64,000 nt of DNA, from contig JAMWBK010000002.1 of NCBI GenBank assembly GCA_029953675.1, forward strand, positions 124,001 to 188,000, written 5' to 3'. How positions within the stretch are numbered: the first letter of the stretch is position 1; each line of letters starts with the position of its first letter. The notes beneath the pieces were generated by a model that had not been told where the DNA came from, did not search any database, and saw only the letters and a program-made list of their open reading frames with translations. This DNA is from Rhodosorus marinus (lineage: Eukaryota; Rhodophyta; Stylonematophyceae; Stylonematales; Stylonemataceae). This document shows, piece after piece, positions 62,041-64,000 of the stretch. Both the position numbers and the translations under genes were made by a program.

Positions 62041-63339
62041 ATGAGGGTTCTGCCCGTAGTGGGAATGGTGCTCGGCTTGCTCGCAGGTTTGGCCTGTGGC
62101 AGCGGTGTTTCTTTGGACGGGGATGCGCTGTATTCGATGAGATCATCAGCAACAGACTTAAGGAAGTGCTCTTTCTTCACGAATCAGTTTAACAAAGTCG
62201 ATCTCGGTAATGGAAAGCAGAAATGCTATTGGCTCCGTGATTCCGGGGGTAGCATGGATCTTGTCGGTACAGTATGTAACGAGCTCGTCGAGCAATACGG
62301 AAAGCTGTGTGTCAAGTTCCGGTTCAGCGCCCGTGTCGAATGGGAGTTAATGACGACTTTCGCGGGAATAAGAGGCGACTGCAACAAGCCAGGCACCTAT
62401 CCATTCCAGGAGAAGAAAAAAGGGCCTAGGAAGACGATGAACCTGACAGTCTGTCTGGACGAGTTCAAGGTTCCTAAGGGTGACGACCGTGAAGGCTGCT
62501 GCAACGAAGACATTTGCATGTTCATAAAAGCTAAGGTCCGCAAAGTTGGAAGAACTGCCATCAAGAACGCTTACCCGGAGGAGGATGTGGAAAGGTGTGC
62601 AATCAGGTCGGATACTGATTTCGTTTCCTGCCGACGAAAGCTCAAATGCAGAAATGTTGCAACCCCGATCCCGACACCGATACCGACCCCGATCCCGACA
62701 CCGGACCCGGTATGCCAGGATTACGCAGACGCCTTCGACTCAGTTTTCCTGAGCAATGAGGAGCAGTGCTACAATCTGGTTATTACTCAGACTGGACCAA
62801 CGGCTGCAGTAGTCTGTATTACAGCGACAGAGACGAACGGCCAGACGTGTCTGAGGTATTCGTTCATGGCCGAAACCGGCTTTACTCTCAACACGGTCCG
62901 CGCTGGGGCGTCCGCCAACTGTGACAATCTGGGAGAGGACCCCATCCAGGTAGAAGAGGCAGCTGGAGACCCAGGTATGTGGGTCGTGAACGTCTGCCTA
63001 GACGAGTTCACAGCGCCTCCTGGGGAGGATGGAGAGGGATGCTGCAACGGGCCAATCTGTGTTATTACGCAGGCTAACGTCACTGAAACGGGCAGCACAG
63101 TCAATGTCAACGTTCCGGCCTCCCCCTCTACCAATGGGACTGATCAATGCCTTGTTCGAACCCCGAGTTTGTTCGTTGGGTGCCCTGTTGAATTGAATTG
63201 CGAAGATGTGGAGGAGACTTCAACGCCGATCCCCGGAACACCGCTGCCAGGAAATGTAATACCTAACGGTACCCGGTTGGTGCGGGATCCAAGCATTGAG
63301 ATGGAGCCGATGGCTACGGAAATGGCAATGCCCGAATAA
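62041..63339 (+). CDS. Secreted Cys-rich two-domain protein with Pro-Thr linker, 432 aa (copy 2)
   Basis: Almost identical to the product of 59,166-60,500 apart from the linker, which is 12 residues shorter, and a handful of substitutions (for example R to M near residue 36, A to S after the linker, D to N at T-L-N-T-V, T to A at V-E-E-A-A-G, S to N at E-L-N-C). Signal peptide, both Cys-rich domains, all conserved cysteines and all sequons are kept, so both copies look functional. ATG at 62,041 is preferred as the homologue of the start in copy 1; in-frame codons upstream have no conserved ATG. Confidence 0.85.
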   Translation: MRVLPVVGMVLGLLAGLACGSGVSLDGDALYSMRSSATDLRKCSFFTNQFNKVDLGNGKQKCYWLRDSGGSMDLVGTVCNELVEQYGKLCVKFRFSARVEWELMTTFAGIRGDCNKPGTYPFQEKKKGPRKTMNLTVCLDEFKVPKGDDREGCCNEDICMFIKAKVRKVGRTAIKNAYPEEDVERCAIRSDTDFVSCRRKLKCRNVATPIPTPIPTPIPTPDPVCQDYADAFDSVFLSNEEQCYNLVITQTGPTAAVVCITATETNGQTCLRYSFMAETGFTLNTVRAGASANCDNLGEDPIQVEEAAGDPGMWVVNVCLDEFTAPPGEDGEGCCNGPICVITQANVTETGSTVNVNVPASPSTNGTDQCLVRTPSLFVGCPVELNCEDVEETSTPIPGTPLPGNVIPNGTRLVRDPSIEMEPMATEMAMPE

Positions 63340-63409
63340 GAAGGGCAGGGAGAAGGTGGGGTGATGAATTGGAAATTGATGGATTTTAGTACTCTAATCC
63401 TGTTCACGT

Positions 63410-63645
63410 TTAAGATAGATATCGAGTCACGTCGACATCGTAAAGCATTGAGTCAATCCGCAGCTTCTTTTTAGTTCTGAGGTCGAACTTGCCCTCTTGC
63501 GCGTTTTCCGTCGCCTGAAATACAACGTCGAGACGTAACCGGAACGCCAGACTCGCCAGCAGCTGACCTTGATTGTTCGCTTCCACCAGATTGAATGGTT
63601 GGAACACCTCGCACTCACCCAAGTAGCAATGAAAGAAGTGCGGTC
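63410..63645 (-). pseudogene. Convergent gene remnant (unit 2), open version
   Basis: The same C-terminal segment as at 60,571-60,805 but without the internal stop: G-P-H-F-F-H-C-Y-L-G-E-C-E-V-F-Q-P-F-N-L, then V-E-A-N-N-Q-G-Q-L-L-A-S-L-A-F. A TAG precedes the segment in both units, so it could be an exon behind a splice acceptor (TAG/TGCC). No upstream exon was recognised in the rest of the window. Confidence 0.45.
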
Positions 63646-63729
63646 CGCGGCACTAGGCAATCAACCCTATCTGTACCTGGAGCGAATCTGTTTCCAACTT
63701 TTAGACTTAACTCGAACGCATTTTCGACG

Positions 63730-63753
63730 GTTACCCAGTAAAGCTTACGGTTA
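63730..63753 (+). mobile_element. 16-bp family F tail insertion, present in unit 2 only
   Basis: Unit 1 reads GACGGTTGTGAACC (60,887-60,900). Unit 2 reads GACG-GTTA-CCCAGTAAAGCTTACG-GTTA-CGAACT. The 16-bp insert (63,734-63,749) equals the last bases of the F 3' terminus and is flanked by GTTA on both sides. Confidence 0.8.
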
Positions 63754-63756
63754 CGA

Positions 63757-63980
63757 ACTTGCGTGGGGTGTCAGGCATGCAGGCGCGTGCCCTCCTGTCC
63801 GCCGTGACCAGCTTGCGGTTACCTTGAGACGGCCGATTTGAACGATTCAGGAGAGGAATATCCCCTCCTTGGTGGGCACCCAGAAGGGGCTCTTTCGTAG
63901 GACTCTGTGATCGGGAAGGCGCACGTCCTCTTTGGCCAGATGATCTATTCGCCGAGATTCGTTATGCAAGACTTCCTAGG
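63757..63980 (+). pseudogene. B-like ORF1 fragment (unit 2)
   Basis: M-Q-A-R-A-L-L-S-A-V-T-S-L-R, the counterpart of the unit 1 fragment at 60,890. It continues to the window end without a recognised domain. Confidence 0.45.
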
Positions 63981-64000
63981 GGTGCATGTATAGCCAAATC

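Larger units (their letters stand above)
61862..63980 (+). repeat. Large tandem duplication, unit 2
   Basis: Second unit, counterpart of 58,905-61,110, in the same orientation. It reaches almost to the window end, so its right border is not visible. Confidence 0.85.

Overview
The window is nuclear DNA from a eukaryote. Genes carry GT-AG introns with conserved reading frame across them (76-328 bp), there is a eukaryotic-type 5S rRNA sequence, TATA boxes precede several genes, and there is no operon structure. Roughly half of the window is retrotransposon debris, with short gene islands between. Moderate GC, few and short introns, and secreted Cys-rich proteins suggest an alga, perhaps a florideophyte red alga. 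That assignment is an impression from style and not proven by any marker here.

Layout. 1-1,320: 3' ends of two non-LTR families (called E and F here) and a reverse-transcriptase (RT) fragment. 1,320-10,600: two head-to-head, near-full-length non-LTR elements, A (minus) and B (plus); B appears to sit inside the 5' UTR of A. 10,779-13,363: a multi-exon exostosin-type glycosyltransferase and a small unknown ORF. 14,830-17,870: a 5'-truncated Ty3/gypsy-like pol with chromodomain-like end. 18,330-24,310: 5'-truncated B copies, one fused to a complete 5S rRNA. 27,080-28,297: a secreted Cys-rich two-domain protein. 28,640-32,240: more retroelement remnants. 33,294-39,919: gene island with an MFS transporter, an SDR oxidoreductase (one intron), an unknown Cys-rich ORF and a polytopic membrane protein (one intron). 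41,090-43,815: F-family copies. 45,000-49,690: element D (plus). 50,745-51,330: a zinc-finger/transposase-like remnant. 51,690-55,800: element C (minus), itself carrying two nested insertions. 58,900-63,980: a tandem duplication with two almost identical secreted Cys-rich genes related to the one at 27,080.

The retroelements tell the most coherent story. A, B, C and D share one plan: ORF1, then ORF2 with RT, a CX2CX9HX4C finger and a restriction-like endonuclease near the C terminus. ORF1 and ORF2 overlap by 4-8 nt or nearly touch. Families E and F end in a different PD...D endonuclease and insert at GTTAC. Very short insertions made only of an element's 3' tail (16-97 bp) occur, two with recognisable empty sites inside the window. 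The second story is the Cys-rich secreted family, with three genes and six domains, whose function I do not recognise.

All reading was by eye. Exon junctions are chosen from GT/AG, phase and protein continuity, and element borders are approximate unless a target-site duplication is named.
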